Shown here: in pieces, positions 41,195 to 50,028 of the stretch
How positions within the stretch are numbered: the first letter of the stretch is position 1
How the letters are laid out: each line of letters starts with the position of its first letter
Assembly: GCF_031759225.1 (NCBI RefSeq)
Contig: NZ_CP134494.1
Span: 1,982,501-2,046,500, forward strand
DNA from: Mesobacillus jeotgali
GTDB taxonomy: Bacteria > Bacillota > Bacilli > Bacillales > Cytobacillaceae
Length of the DNA: 64,000 nucleotides
Direction: 5' to 3'
Program-made: the position numbers and the translations under genes
Notes under the pieces: model-generated
The model's input: the letters and a program-made list of their open reading frames with translations, nothing else
Databases searched by the model: none
Told to the model about the DNA's origin: nothing

Positions 41195-41957
41195 TGACAG
41201 GTTTGGCGGCACAGAGGCCCAAGCTGTCAAGAAAAGCTCGTTATTGTGACAGGTTTGAAGGTGTAGGAGCTAAAGCTGTCAAGAAAAGCTCGTGATTGTG
41301 ACAGGTTTGAAGGAGTAGAGGGCAAAGCTGTCAAGAAAAGCTCGTGATTGTGACAGGTTTGAAGGTGTAGAGGGCAAAGCTGTCAAGAAAAGCTTGTTAT
41401 TGTGACAGGTCTGAAGGAGTAGCGGGCAAAGCTGTCAAGAAAAGCTCGTTTTTATGACAGGTTTGAATGAGTTAGGACTAAAGCTGTCAAGAAAAGCTCG
41501 TTATTTTGACAGGTTTGAAGGAGTAGAGGGCAAAGCTGTCAAGAAAAGCTCGTTATTGTGACAGGTTTGAAGGTGTAGAGGCCAAAGCTGTCAAGAAAAG
41601 TTTGTTATTGTGACAGGTTTGAAGGTGTAGGAGCTAAAGCTGTCAAGAAAAGCTCGTTATTGTGACAGGTTTGAAGGAGTAGAGGGCAAAGCTGTCAAGA
41701 AAAGCTCGTTATTGTGACAGGTTTGAAGGAGTAGAGGCCAAAGCTGTCAAGAAAAGCTCGTTATTATGACAGGTTTGAAGAAGTAAAGGGCAAAGCTGTC
41801 AAGAAAAGCTCGTTATTGTGACAGGTTTGAAGGAGTAGAGGGCAAAGCTGTCAAGAAAACCTTGTTATTGTGACAGGTTTGAAGGTGTAGGAGCTAAAGC
41901 TGTCAAGAAAAGCTCGTTATTGTGACAGGTTTGGAGGATCAGAGTACAAATCTGTCA
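41195..41957. repeat. tandem array of fifteen 52-bp hairpin repeats
   Basis: TGACAG begins units at 41195, 41247, 41299, 41351, 41403, 41455, 41507, 41559, 41611, 41663, 41715, 41767, 41819, 41871 and 41923: fifteen starts, each exactly 52 bp apart. Each unit is a 35-bp dyad (TGACAGGTTTG, 13-nt centre, CAAAGCTGTCA; ten of eleven stem pairs) plus a 17-bp linker (AGAAAAGCTCGTTATTG). Substitutions fall mostly in the 13-nt centre; no indel is seen. The array fills the gap between the nuclease gene and the convergent anti-sigma gene, and every reading frame lacks coding character. Confidence 0.97.
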
Positions 41958-42031
41958 AAAAAACTGTCATAACCGGTTTTGGTAAGTGATATGGATTCTG
42001 TTCATTGGAGAAACAGAAAAATTAAAAGGAG

Positions 42032-42062
42032 GCCAAGGGAATAACTCCCTTGGCAATTTTTA
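42032..42062. terminator. bidirectional terminator
   Basis: Perfect 9-bp stem GCCAAGGGA / TCCCTTGGC with 5-nt loop, flanked by AATTTTTATTT on one side and TTAAAAGG on the other. Confidence 0.8.
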
Positions 42063-43169
42063 TTTAAATACTTTATCCTCATAACTATACTCTTTTTTAT
42101 CCTTTGTCCTTACTACAATCCTATATGGATCTTGCTTAACGTGTGGCCATATTTCATCTGATTTGACAAATTCTTCGGCCATGATGTACAGGTCGCTGGC
42201 ATGTTCGGCTGCACCTTTGTCAGTGCTTTTCATTTCCATAGTGATGAATATGGTCATCAACCCATCTTTGCTTTTATAGCCGACGCCGGAGACTTTGTAT
42301 TTTTTATAGGTTTTAAATTCATGGGCGATCCCTGAAACTGCATTGCTCCAGCGTGCGTATTGATCACGTTTGACTACATCAAACTTCCTGATAGTGACCT
42401 CTACATAATCCTTATCGTTGGCAGCAAGGGCATCCTCGATAGCTTTTCTCATTTCATCAATTTTGTCCTGCTTTTCAGTGTTTGGAACCTCGATTTCAAC
42501 TTTATCAATCATGTATCCGACAGGGTTCTGGTAACCAAATGGTTCCAGGGCTGCCTGGACGATTCGGAACACTTCATCACTTTCCTTTTGGATTTCTTCT
42601 TGTTCCTGTTTCCATTTTTGTGTAGGCTCACGGTGCTGTCTTACTTTTATAAAATAATCCTCGATTCTCGTTCCTTTGAATTCTTTGCCCTGGACGATGG
42701 AAAGCCCGATTTTTTTCACACTTGCTTCCATCTCTTTGACCTGCTCTTTAGATGCCTCCAAAGAAACGGTCAATCCTTCGTTATTTCCGCCAACAAACTC
42801 GGTCACTTGCTTCACAGGGTATCCTTCCTTTTTCAATGCTTGAGTTAGTCGCTCCGACAAGCCTTGCTCAGGACTATCAAAGATTGAGCTTAATGGAGGG
42901 ATCTTTGCTACCATTTTCGCCATTGTAGGGGAGACAAATCCTGAACCAACAAATAACATAAAGCTCGCGGCTATCGCGGCAGTAGTCACACCGACTTTTT
43001 TCCAAACGGTCCATTGCTTTTTAAAAGATTTATTGAAATCAGCAAGTTCACGGGCCACTCGATCCTTCCGTTCATCGTCAAATTCTCCAGAAGAGAACCG
43101 CTCTGGCAGCTCCTTTGTAAACTTTTCAAGCGAAACGGGGATTTGCATTTCATCTTTGTCATAACCCAT
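42060..43169 (-). CDS. membrane-anchored anti-sigma factor (DUF4030-like)
   Basis: A 369-residue protein. The cytoplasmic N-terminal 55 residues are charged and helical, as in sigma-binding domains; one transmembrane helix follows (about 58-78, GVTTAAIAASFMLFVGSGFV); the remaining 290 residues are outside the membrane with two alpha/beta repeats (EGLTVSLEASKEQVKEMEAS, YVEVTIRKFDVVKRD). Its start overlaps the ECF sigma gene by 11 bp. It probably holds the sigma factor inactive until an envelope signal. DUF4030 is from memory. Confidence 0.75.
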   Translation of the reverse strand: MGYDKDEMQIPVSLEKFTKELPERFSSGEFDDERKDRVARELADFNKSFKKQWTVWKKVGVTTAAIAASFMLFVGSGFVSPTMAKMVAKIPPLSSIFDSPEQGLSERLTQALKKEGYPVKQVTEFVGGNNEGLTVSLEASKEQVKEMEASVKKIGLSIVQGKEFKGTRIEDYFIKVRQHREPTQKWKQEQEEIQKESDEVFRIVQAALEPFGYQNPVGYMIDKVEIEVPNTEKQDKIDEMRKAIEDALAANDKDYVEVTIRKFDVVKRDQYARWSNAVSGIAHEFKTYKKYKVSGVGYKSKDGLMTIFITMEMKSTDKGAAEHASDLYIMAEEFVKSDEIWPHVKQDPYRIVVRTKDKKEYSYEDKVFK

Positions 43170-43737
43170 ATGAATTCTCCTCCATTTGAAAGTGCTTATC
43201 CTTTTTCACCAATTCTCCGAGCTTTTTCCTGCCCCGTGACAACCTCGTTTTCACAGTATTGCTATTTTCATTGAGAATTAGGCTGATTTCCTTGATGGAC
43301 AAGTTTTCATAATAAAACAGCAGCAAAGGAACGCGCTGGTCCTCCTTTAAATGGGTAATCAGCTGCAGCAGTTCCTGGCGAGTTTCCATTTCAACAGCCT
43401 TTTCCTGAGCAGACTCGGATTTCATTTTGGAGATTGCTTCTGGGTTTTCCTCTAAATCAATAAACTGATTTCGCTTTTGCTTACGGTAAACGTCGATCGA
43501 ACGGGTATAGACGAGCCGGTAAAACCACGCTTTAAAATGGCGGATCTCCACATCTCGCATAACACTGAGGTAACAGTCCTCCAGGGCAATCTGGACAGCA
43601 TCCTCAGCCAGCTCCCGCGAACCAAGTATGAGGTAAGCCGTCCGGTAAGCTGAAGAAAGCAGGGTTTCTACCAGTTGGCTGAATGCTTCTCCATTACCTG
43701 CCCGGATTTGGTTTAATAATCTCTGTTCATCACTCAC
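43159..43737 (-). CDS. ECF sigma-70 factor
   Basis: A 192-residue group 4 sigma factor. Region 2 (about 5-80) contains ELAEDAVQIALEDCYLSV and HFKAWFYRLVYTRSIDVYR; region 4 (about 120-180) contains QRVPLLLFYYENLSIKEIS and NTVKTRLSRGRKKL. I use GTG 43737, seven bases after GGAGG; the longer frame starts upstream of that site. A TGAAACCT ... CGACAT element upstream fits an autoregulated ECF promoter. Forms an operon with its overlapping anti-sigma gene. Confidence 0.9.
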   Translation of the reverse strand: MSDEQRLLNQIRAGNGEAFSQLVETLLSSAYRTAYLILGSRELAEDAVQIALEDCYLSVMRDVEIRHFKAWFYRLVYTRSIDVYRKQKRNQFIDLEENPEAISKMKSESAQEKAVEMETRQELLQLITHLKEDQRVPLLLFYYENLSIKEISLILNENSNTVKTRLSRGRKKLGELVKKDKHFQMEENSYGL

Positions 43738-43768
43738 TGGGCAACCTCCATAAGTTATTTTCACTAGT

Positions 43769-43797
43769 ATGTCGTTCTGACGAGTGTCTAGGTTTCA
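43769..43797 (-). promoter_or_regulatory. ECF-type promoter of the sigma/anti-sigma operon
   Basis: On the minus strand TGAAACCT (43790-43797) is followed after 15 bp by CGACAT (43769-43774), like the TGAAAC / CGTA pattern of Bacillus ECF sigmas. It lies 32 bp before the sigma start codon and predicts autoregulation. Confidence 0.6.
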
Positions 43798-43973
43798 TTT
43801 TTGCGAAAAAAATCACTCAGCTATGTACAGTCCTATTATATAATGTAACAACTCCTGAACTTGGATATTTATGCTAGAATACTTATCAAAGCCATTGACT
43901 GAGGGGATGAGATACATGTTAGATAATAGCGATAGGTAAGGCTTTGATATTATCTCTGCCTTTTCCCCCGCCC

Positions 43974-44007
43974 CACACCGTACGTGAGCCTTTCAACTCA
44001 TACGGCG
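43974..44007 (-). ncRNA. group II intron ribozyme domain V
   Basis: The minus-strand 34-nt stem-loop starts CGCCGTATGAGTTGAAAGG and closes with CACGTACGG, the conserved catalytic hairpin of group II introns, followed by domain VI and the 3' splice end at 43926. Confidence 0.9.
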
Positions 44008-44070
44008 TTCCATCGACATTAATAGATTTTCTGTTTCCTCACAGCAATTTAATTCGGGAATAGTTATTCA

Positions 44071-45999
44071 TTATGCGACCTTGTTTATTTCATAAGGGAG
44101 TTCCAAAGTGTCAATTCCTACTTTTTTCCTAAACTTATTGAGTTTCTCTATCTGCTCTTTGTTTAAGTTCAGAGCATTTAGGAATTTCTCAATAACTTTC
44201 CGATTGGTAGCGTGAATGAGTTTATGAATCTCATAACTTACAATCGTTAGATTGTTGTATGAGTCATCCTGTTTAATGTGATAAGGAATAATGTGGTGAC
44301 ATTGCACGGTATCGAGTTCTAATTCTTCACCTGATACCGAGCATTTCCCCATTTGAGCAATGAATTTAGAGATACGATTATCTGCAAATTCGATTGTTGC
44401 CCTTTTATTCACTACAGGGTTATTTCTCAACCACTCTAATTTCCATTCGGGAATGACAGTTAATTTCTTATGAATTTCCAATCGCCCCTGCTCTGTGTAT
44501 TTATTGACAGAGCGTTTAATGTTTAAAGGATTCTTATGTTTTACATAGCCAATGGGTAGTATTGGGTACTTCCTGTAATATCTGATCATGGAAGAATTCA
44601 TATAGGCTAGGATGCCTTTATGCTTTCCCTCATACTTCCCTTTTCTAGTCAATCCAGTAAGTCTGTTGTTGAGGACTTTTAGAATGTAAAACCCTAGTTT
44701 TCCGAAGTCGGTACTTACATGTGTGGCTATCTGGTAATAGTTGTGAATACCATTGACCATACTGTTGTACTTATTCATTTCAGCAAGGGCTTCTTGTCCT
44801 CTAGAACATTTCTTGATTGCTTTAATTTGGTTTCGTAGCTGGGCATGAATTCTTTTGATAGCTTTAGGAGAAACATTAGATTTCACAACGAATTTTGGTT
44901 CGTTGGATTTCTTCTTTCCTTTTTCTATCATTTGGAAGGTAAAACCTAAGAATTCACTAGATTCTCTTTTCAGATTAGTGATTTTAGATTTCTCCGTTGA
45001 GATTGTAAGCCGAAGTCGTTCCTCAAGCCATTTCTTTGTCGCGTGATATGTTTTGACGGCCTCTTGTCTTGTTTGACAAAAGATTTTGAAGTCATCGGCA
45101 TACCTGACTAAGTATATTTCTTTCAGCTTGGAGTGAGTCCTTAGCTTTTTATTCTCATTTTTGCGGTTCCTTCTGCCATCGTTACGGTATTGCGGTGTTA
45201 TTTCCTTTAAATCTCTTTCTTCCCATTGATTCGCAATCCACCAGTCAAATTCATTAAGATTGATGTTAGCGAGTAAGGGGGAAAGTATTCCTCCTTGTGG
45301 AGTACCTTTAGTTGGGTAAGAAATGTTCCCATCAGGCATAACAATAGGTGCTTTAAGCATTCTTCTGATTATGACTAAAAGTTGTTTATCCTGTATTCCT
45401 AATGTCCAAATTTGGCGCATTAGTTTAGTATGGTTTACTTCATCAAAGAAACCTTTAATATCAATATCTACAACATATTGCATACCTCCGCTGTTTACTC
45501 TATGTGTTGCATCAGCGAAAGCATTTTCGGCCGACCTGAATGGTCTGAATCCGTAGCTGTGTTTATTGAATTTGGCTTCACAGATTGGTTCCATCACTTG
45601 CAGGATACATTGTTGAGCTATTCTGTCCCATATGGAAGGAATACCTAGTGGTCTTGTTTTTCCATTGGGTTTCGGAATATCGACTCTTCTTACCTTTCTA
45701 GGTTTATAGAAATTGAACCGCTTTTTAACCAAATTTAGAAATTGGCTAGTTTCGAGTTTTTCTATATCATTAATAGTGACTTCATCGACCCCAGGTGTCG
45801 GACTTCCGTTATTGCGTTTGATGTTCCGATAAGCTAGGAGAATGTTGTTATCAGATGTTATTAATTTCATAAGATTGCTGAAATTTTTTCCATCCTTACT
45901 ATCCTGATACAGTTTGTCGAATTCGCCTTGCATGTCGTAATACTCGGCATGGCGAAGTTTAGAATCCTTAAGGTTTTTGTTCTCCGTATTAAATCTCAT
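44071..45999 (-). CDS. ltrA: group II intron reverse transcriptase/maturase with HNH endonuclease
   Basis: A 642-residue intron-encoded protein. Reverse transcriptase domains span about 90-350 with the active site YADD in LVRYADDFKIF and the upstream motif TPQGGILSPLLANI; the maturase X domain follows (about 380-500); the C-terminus carries an HNH endonuclease (CSVSGEE, HHIIP, IHKLIHATN). It aids splicing, reverse-splices the RNA into DNA and primes cDNA. GGGAGTG precedes ATG. No frameshift or missing catalytic residue is visible. Confidence 0.96.
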   Translation of the reverse strand: MRFNTENKNLKDSKLRHAEYYDMQGEFDKLYQDSKDGKNFSNLMKLITSDNNILLAYRNIKRNNGSPTPGVDEVTINDIEKLETSQFLNLVKKRFNFYKPRKVRRVDIPKPNGKTRPLGIPSIWDRIAQQCILQVMEPICEAKFNKHSYGFRPFRSAENAFADATHRVNSGGMQYVVDIDIKGFFDEVNHTKLMRQIWTLGIQDKQLLVIIRRMLKAPIVMPDGNISYPTKGTPQGGILSPLLANINLNEFDWWIANQWEERDLKEITPQYRNDGRRNRKNENKKLRTHSKLKEIYLVRYADDFKIFCQTRQEAVKTYHATKKWLEERLRLTISTEKSKITNLKRESSEFLGFTFQMIEKGKKKSNEPKFVVKSNVSPKAIKRIHAQLRNQIKAIKKCSRGQEALAEMNKYNSMVNGIHNYYQIATHVSTDFGKLGFYILKVLNNRLTGLTRKGKYEGKHKGILAYMNSSMIRYYRKYPILPIGYVKHKNPLNIKRSVNKYTEQGRLEIHKKLTVIPEWKLEWLRNNPVVNKRATIEFADNRISKFIAQMGKCSVSGEELELDTVQCHHIIPYHIKQDDSYNNLTIVSYEIHKLIHATNRKVIEKFLNALNLNKEQIEKLNKFRKKVGIDTLELPYEINKVA

Positions 46000-47513
46000 G
46001 GTTTATCACACTCCCTTCTGGATTTGTGACCTTTTCAGTCTTACGAGAATCCATGAAGTGTGAGGTTTCCATTCTATTAGATATCGACTTGTGGCTGTTC
46101 CTCCAGTTCCATTACGGAAACTTCAAAGGTCGTGCCACTACTTTCGTTATGATTAAACAAGGTTATGAATTCCCTTGTACTGCTTCATAGATTGTGATCT
46201 CTCCGCATTCATAACTTCCGACGTTCCTTTATCCCTATCAATATCTAGACTTAGGTGCTCACTTTAGCCCCGTATCCTTGATGTAGCCTGTAACTACATA
46301 TGGTTTTTCCTAATCTTCAATCGTACTCAACCACAGATACCACGCATTTATTGCATGACAGGCATTTCTACCTGCTCTACTCTTAGGAGCCGTACATTCG
46401 CAAGTTCGTCAGTGTTCTCACACATTCTCACCATATCTAGTTTTTAATGACCTCCGGCATATCATATACAGACACTACCTCTAGCGCCTTTTCGATGTAC
46501 TTTCGTATATTACGGTATATTTCTGCCGACTTTAACGAGCTTCGTACAAAGGATTTAATCACATTTTTCCTATGCACGTCGTAGCTTTAAGGGAAGCGTT
46601 TCGGGGCGTTACTCCGTCATTCCACTTCTTGGGATAAAAGTTCTACAATAGTTCTGCGTTTCCTAAGAAACTAGGAAACTTGCGATAACTAAAGCGCACC
46701 ATCTTTTTAACGGTGAACGTCTCGCACGAATACTAGAGTTGGAGTTTGCATATCTTGCTACCTTTACAACTCGGACCGACAGGGATTGGGGTTTTCTATT
46801 TTTAAATGAGAATCAGCCTGTCTATTATGACGCGAATCATGCGCATATACGCAAAGAGGTGAATCATCCAGAAAAAGTGGTTGATGAAGTCATTTCCTTT
46901 TATCAGGCAAAGAAAATTATTCCACGGTTTTACATATATAACCCCGCTGAACAACCTGATTTACTGCGCGAATTAAGGTCAAGAGGGTTTGGATATGAGG
47001 AATTAGCAACGCCTGTACAATTATGGGAACAAAAAGTGGTTAAACTGGATGAAAATGAATTTATCACAATTGAAGAAGTTACTGAAGCGAACTATCATGA
47101 AGTTTTAGAAATCGAATGTAGCATTAAAGAGATTGGCGGGAGAGAAGTTCGAGAAAAAGCGTTAAAGGATGAATTTGAACATCCAGCATACCAGCACTTT
47201 TTGTTAAGATACAAGGGTGTCGCCTGTTCGACGGCTTGTATCTTCGCTCACGGAAAGCAAGCTCGCATGGAAAGTGTGGCGACTTTAGAGGGGTACCGGG
47301 GAAAAGGATTGATAGGATATATCATTCAACATATTCAGCAAGAAGTAGAAAAACAGGGTTTTGAAAACCTATGGGTATTTCCTATTAATGAAAGAGTCGA
47401 AAAGTTTTATAGCCGTTATGGCTTTGATACGGTCATGTCACTGACGCCAGGGCATGCCTTTTTAGGTGGAAAAAGCATTACTGAACTCCAAAATGGTTAA
47501 CTTCCTAGCAAAA

Positions 47514-47545
47514 AAATGACCTACTCTAAGATTAGTAGGTCATTT
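47514..47545. terminator. bidirectional terminator
   Basis: Perfect 12-bp stem AAATGACCTACT / AGTAGGTCATTT, 8-nt loop, between the acetyltransferase and the convergent membrane gene. Confidence 0.9.
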
Positions 47546-47555
47546 CTATATCATT

Positions 47556-47951
47556 CTAGTTTCCTGTCTTCTCGATAAAAAAAGTAACAACCACAAAAAG
47601 GATAAACGCAACAAGCAGCAGGGAGCCGCCGACTATGAACAGGACCATCACCAATGTATCGTCCAGGTTGAATGGGTTGATATTGTACATCCACATTCCG
47701 ATGGTGAGTCCGAGTGAACCAATCATGCCGGTAATAGAATGGATGGCAACTAGTTTCTTAGATTTGATTTGATAGTTTTTGTAAAAAATTCCCCAGGCGA
47801 ATACGGACAGCCAGCCGACTAACAGGATGTGGGCATGGATCGGGCGCATGGCATAGTCGCCGGCGCCCGCCATATGTGATCCCATGAATGTTCCGATCAG
47901 TCCAAAAATCGCTGCAAATCGTATAAGCCGAATACTCCAAGTTTGTTCCAT
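47556..47951 (-). CDS. small haem-copper-oxidase-like membrane protein
   Basis: A 131-residue protein with four hydrophobic helices. The segment GSHMAGAGDYAMRPIHAHILLVGWLSVFAWG resembles a fragment of cbb3-type oxidase/NorB subunit I with conserved His residues, but the protein is far too short to be a full oxidase subunit. It ends the MMPL-two-component cluster, four bases after the kinase stop and on the same strand. Possibly haem-binding; function unknown. Confidence 0.65.
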   Translation of the reverse strand: MEQTWSIRLIRFAAIFGLIGTFMGSHMAGAGDYAMRPIHAHILLVGWLSVFAWGIFYKNYQIKSKKLVAIHSITGMIGSLGLTIGMWMYNINPFNLDDTLVMVLFIVGGSLLLVAFILFVVVTFFIEKTGN

Positions 47952-47954
47952 TTT

Positions 47955-49349
47955 TCATTCCTCCATTTGTTTTTCTGTAGGGAGCGTTATTGTAAAAGTG
48001 GTACCATTATGAATCTCGCTCTCCACTTCAATTTTTCCATTGTGTAGTTCAATGATATGTTTGACAATCGACAGTCCCAACCCGGTTCCATCTTTCTTTC
48101 GCGCTGCGTCGACACGATAAAAGCGTTCGAAAATCTTTGAAGCCTGCTCCTTGTTCATACCAATTCCAGTATCTTTGATAATGACCGTGGCAGATTCGTC
48201 GTTTCCAGTAATCTGGATAAAAATGCTGCCTCCAGGCTGGTTGTATTTAATACCATTCGTCAAGAGATTGTCCCATACCGTCATCAACAGTTCCGGATCA
48301 GCAAGAATCGGGGAAGGGGGGAGATGGTAAGAGATTTCAATCTCCTTTTCCTCCAGCCTCCATTGATGCCTTCTGACTGTTTCCTTGATCTGCATATCAA
48401 TCCTGGTAATCCCACGCTTCATTGGATAGGATTTTTGATCCAATGAAGTCAAAAGCAACAATTGTTTTGTCAGGTTAGACAGCCGCTTGGATTCCTGATC
48501 GATGATTTCGACATATTCAAGGTGCTCATCATCGAGTGTCTGTGTCTTCAACAACTCCGCATATCCCTGAATATTCATCAATGGTGACTGAAAATCATGC
48601 GATACATTATTGATAAAGGATTTCCGCGCATCATCATTGTGCTGCAATTGAACCTGCATCCTGCTGAAGCTTTCCGCAAGCTGTCCGATTTCATCTTTTC
48701 GGTGGATATCCAATGGGTAGTTAAAATTTTCTCTCGTGATTTGCCTCGTGGCTTCCGTCAGCTTCGTGATCGGCTGGATCAGGTGTTTGGCAAACCAAAT
48801 CACGCCGCTGATACTGACGATTGAAACCGCGACGAAAAACCAGGCGAAAATCACATGAACATCGGAAAATAGCAATTTGTTATTTGGTCTCAAGTATAAG
48901 CCATAATCCTCGTCTCCAATCGTAAACGGTACTCCGACAGTATTATCCAGCTGATTCGAAAAATGGCTCATCATCATCCATGGAGAGTTTGAATTGTCCA
49001 TTCCATGATATATTTCTTTGTCTTCCACGACCTTAATTGCCTCAGCTGGCAGGTTCTTTTTCGAAAAAGGTTCGCCAAAGAAGAATTCCTCGCCAGATTC
49101 ACTTAGTACATAGAGTTGATAGCCCAGTTTGCTGATGGAGTCGAGATATCCTGTGAAACTTATATGGGTTGTCGAGTGCATTTGTTCGAGACTTGAGGCT
49201 ACCTCTTCAGCAACCTTTACATTCTGTGAGTCAATCCGTTCCCTTGTCGAGGTCATGTAGACCCAGTTGGCCAAAATGAAGGCAATCACGATGCTGATTC
49301 CCAGGATGAGAAGGGTGGCGATGATGAATTTCCGATACAAAGTTTTCAT
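47955..49349 (-). CDS. sensor histidine kinase with HAMP domain
   Basis: A 464-residue membrane kinase: helix at about 10-30, extracellular sensor (32-160), second helix (165-187), HAMP (about 188-240), dimerisation domain with phosphorylated His251 in NNVSHDFQSP, and ATPase domain with N-box WDNLLTNGIKYN, G1 DTGIGM and GTGLGLSIVKHI. Its ATGA overlaps the regulator stop, so the two are coupled. Likely senses an envelope or antibiotic-type signal and controls the MMPL gene. Confidence 0.92.
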   Translation of the reverse strand: MKTLYRKFIIATLLILGISIVIAFILANWVYMTSTRERIDSQNVKVAEEVASSLEQMHSTTHISFTGYLDSISKLGYQLYVLSESGEEFFFGEPFSKKNLPAEAIKVVEDKEIYHGMDNSNSPWMMMSHFSNQLDNTVGVPFTIGDEDYGLYLRPNNKLLFSDVHVIFAWFFVAVSIVSISGVIWFAKHLIQPITKLTEATRQITRENFNYPLDIHRKDEIGQLAESFSRMQVQLQHNDDARKSFINNVSHDFQSPLMNIQGYAELLKTQTLDDEHLEYVEIIDQESKRLSNLTKQLLLLTSLDQKSYPMKRGITRIDMQIKETVRRHQWRLEEKEIEISYHLPPSPILADPELLMTVWDNLLTNGIKYNQPGGSIFIQITGNDESATVIIKDTGIGMNKEQASKIFERFYRVDAARKKDGTGLGLSIVKHIIELHNGKIEVESEIHNGTTFTITLPTEKQMEE

Positions 49350-50017
49350 TTCAATTCCTCAAGTCTATAGCCAATTCCGCGGATCGTCTGGATTTCCAAT
49401 GAAGCCTTGTGCTTTTTCAGGCGATCCCTGATTCGGTTGATATGGGTGTTCAGCGTTTGCTCACTGCCCTCGTAGTCCGCTCCCCAGGCCTGGTCAATCA
49501 ATGATGCGCGTGGAGTGGTTTTATTGATCCGTGAGGCGAGGATACTCAGCAGTTCGAATTCCTTTAGCGGAAAAAGGATTGTTTCCTGATTGATTTCGAC
49601 CTCAAAACTGTTGCGGTCAATCTTCATATTCCCGATTTGGATCATCGAATCGATAGCCCGCTGCATCCTGCGGAGGACAACGGCTACCCTGAATAAAAGC
49701 TCCTTCACTTCAAAAGGTTTTACAATATAATCCTCGCTGCCTGACAGGAAGCCTTCTTCTTTATCGCTCAATTGGCCTTTAGCGGTAAGGAGGATGACGG
49801 GAATCTCCCAGTCATCGGTAAGGATCTTTGTCAGCTCAAAACCATTCATGCCGGGCATCATCACATCGACAATCGCCAGGTCGGCATTCTGGTTTTCAAG
49901 CAATGTTAATGCCTCCTCGGCATCGTTTGCCCTGAAAACCTGATATCCTTCCTGAGTTAAATGGATGGTTACGAGTCTTTGTATATTAACATCATCATCA
50001 ACAACCAAAATTCTCAT
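49346..50017 (-). CDS. OmpR family response regulator
   Basis: A 223-residue regulator: receiver domain (1-120) with acidic pocket VDDDV, phosphorylated Asp51 in VDVMMPGMNG and Lys in LLTAKG; winged-helix DNA-binding domain (about 128-222, FELLSILASR, LNTHINRIRDRL, RGIGYRLE). AGGAGG precedes ATG, 11 bp after the MMPL stop. Partner of the kinase encoded next. Confidence 0.93.
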   Translation of the reverse strand: MRILVVDDDVNIQRLVTIHLTQEGYQVFRANDAEEALTLLENQNADLAIVDVMMPGMNGFELTKILTDDWEIPVILLTAKGQLSDKEEGFLSGSEDYIVKPFEVKELLFRVAVVLRRMQRAIDSMIQIGNMKIDRNSFEVEINQETILFPLKEFELLSILASRINKTTPRASLIDQAWGADYEGSEQTLNTHINRIRDRLKKHKASLEIQTIRGIGYRLEELK

Positions 50018-50028
50018 ATTTTAGCCTC

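Larger units (their letters stand above)
43926..46727 (-). mobile_element. complete group II intron (2,802 bp)
   Basis: On the minus strand it begins GTGCGAGACGTTCACCG at 46727, the usual 5' end, and ends CTATCGCTAT at 43926. The region 46000-46727 is the structured domain I-III part, the reverse transcriptase lies in domain IV, and domain V is a 34-nt hairpin at 43974-44007 with the loop TGAAAG-type and CGC catalytic triad. Boundaries are confirmed because deleting it restores an acetyltransferase frame. All parts look intact, so it may be active. Confidence 0.93.
43916..47500 (+). pseudogene. GNAT acetyltransferase gene split in codon 4 by the group II intron
   Basis: Removing 43926-46727 rejoins ATG TTA GAT A with GA ATA CTA GAG TTG, giving one 260-residue frame preceded by GAGGGG at nine bases. 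The downstream exon (46728-47500) encodes most of a GNAT enzyme with the acetyl-CoA loop GYRGKGLIGYIIQ and the late motif RVEKFYSRYGFDT. The intron is antisense to the gene, so the gene's own mRNA cannot splice it. A TTG at 46739 could start a shortened protein missing seven residues, but it has no good ribosome binding site. Substrate unknown. Confidence 0.88.

Noticed and set aside
41195..41957. Possible CRISPR array
   Set aside because: Units are contiguous near-identical 52-mers with no unique spacers of constant size and no cas genes nearby.
42360..42848. 162-codon open frame on the plus strand
   Set aside because: Antisense to the anti-sigma gene; Phe/Leu-rich shadow composition and no ribosome binding site.
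43926..46727. Insertion sequence or retron
   Set aside because: No transposase or terminal inverted repeats; the GTGCG end, domain V and the RT-maturase-HNH protein identify a group II intron.
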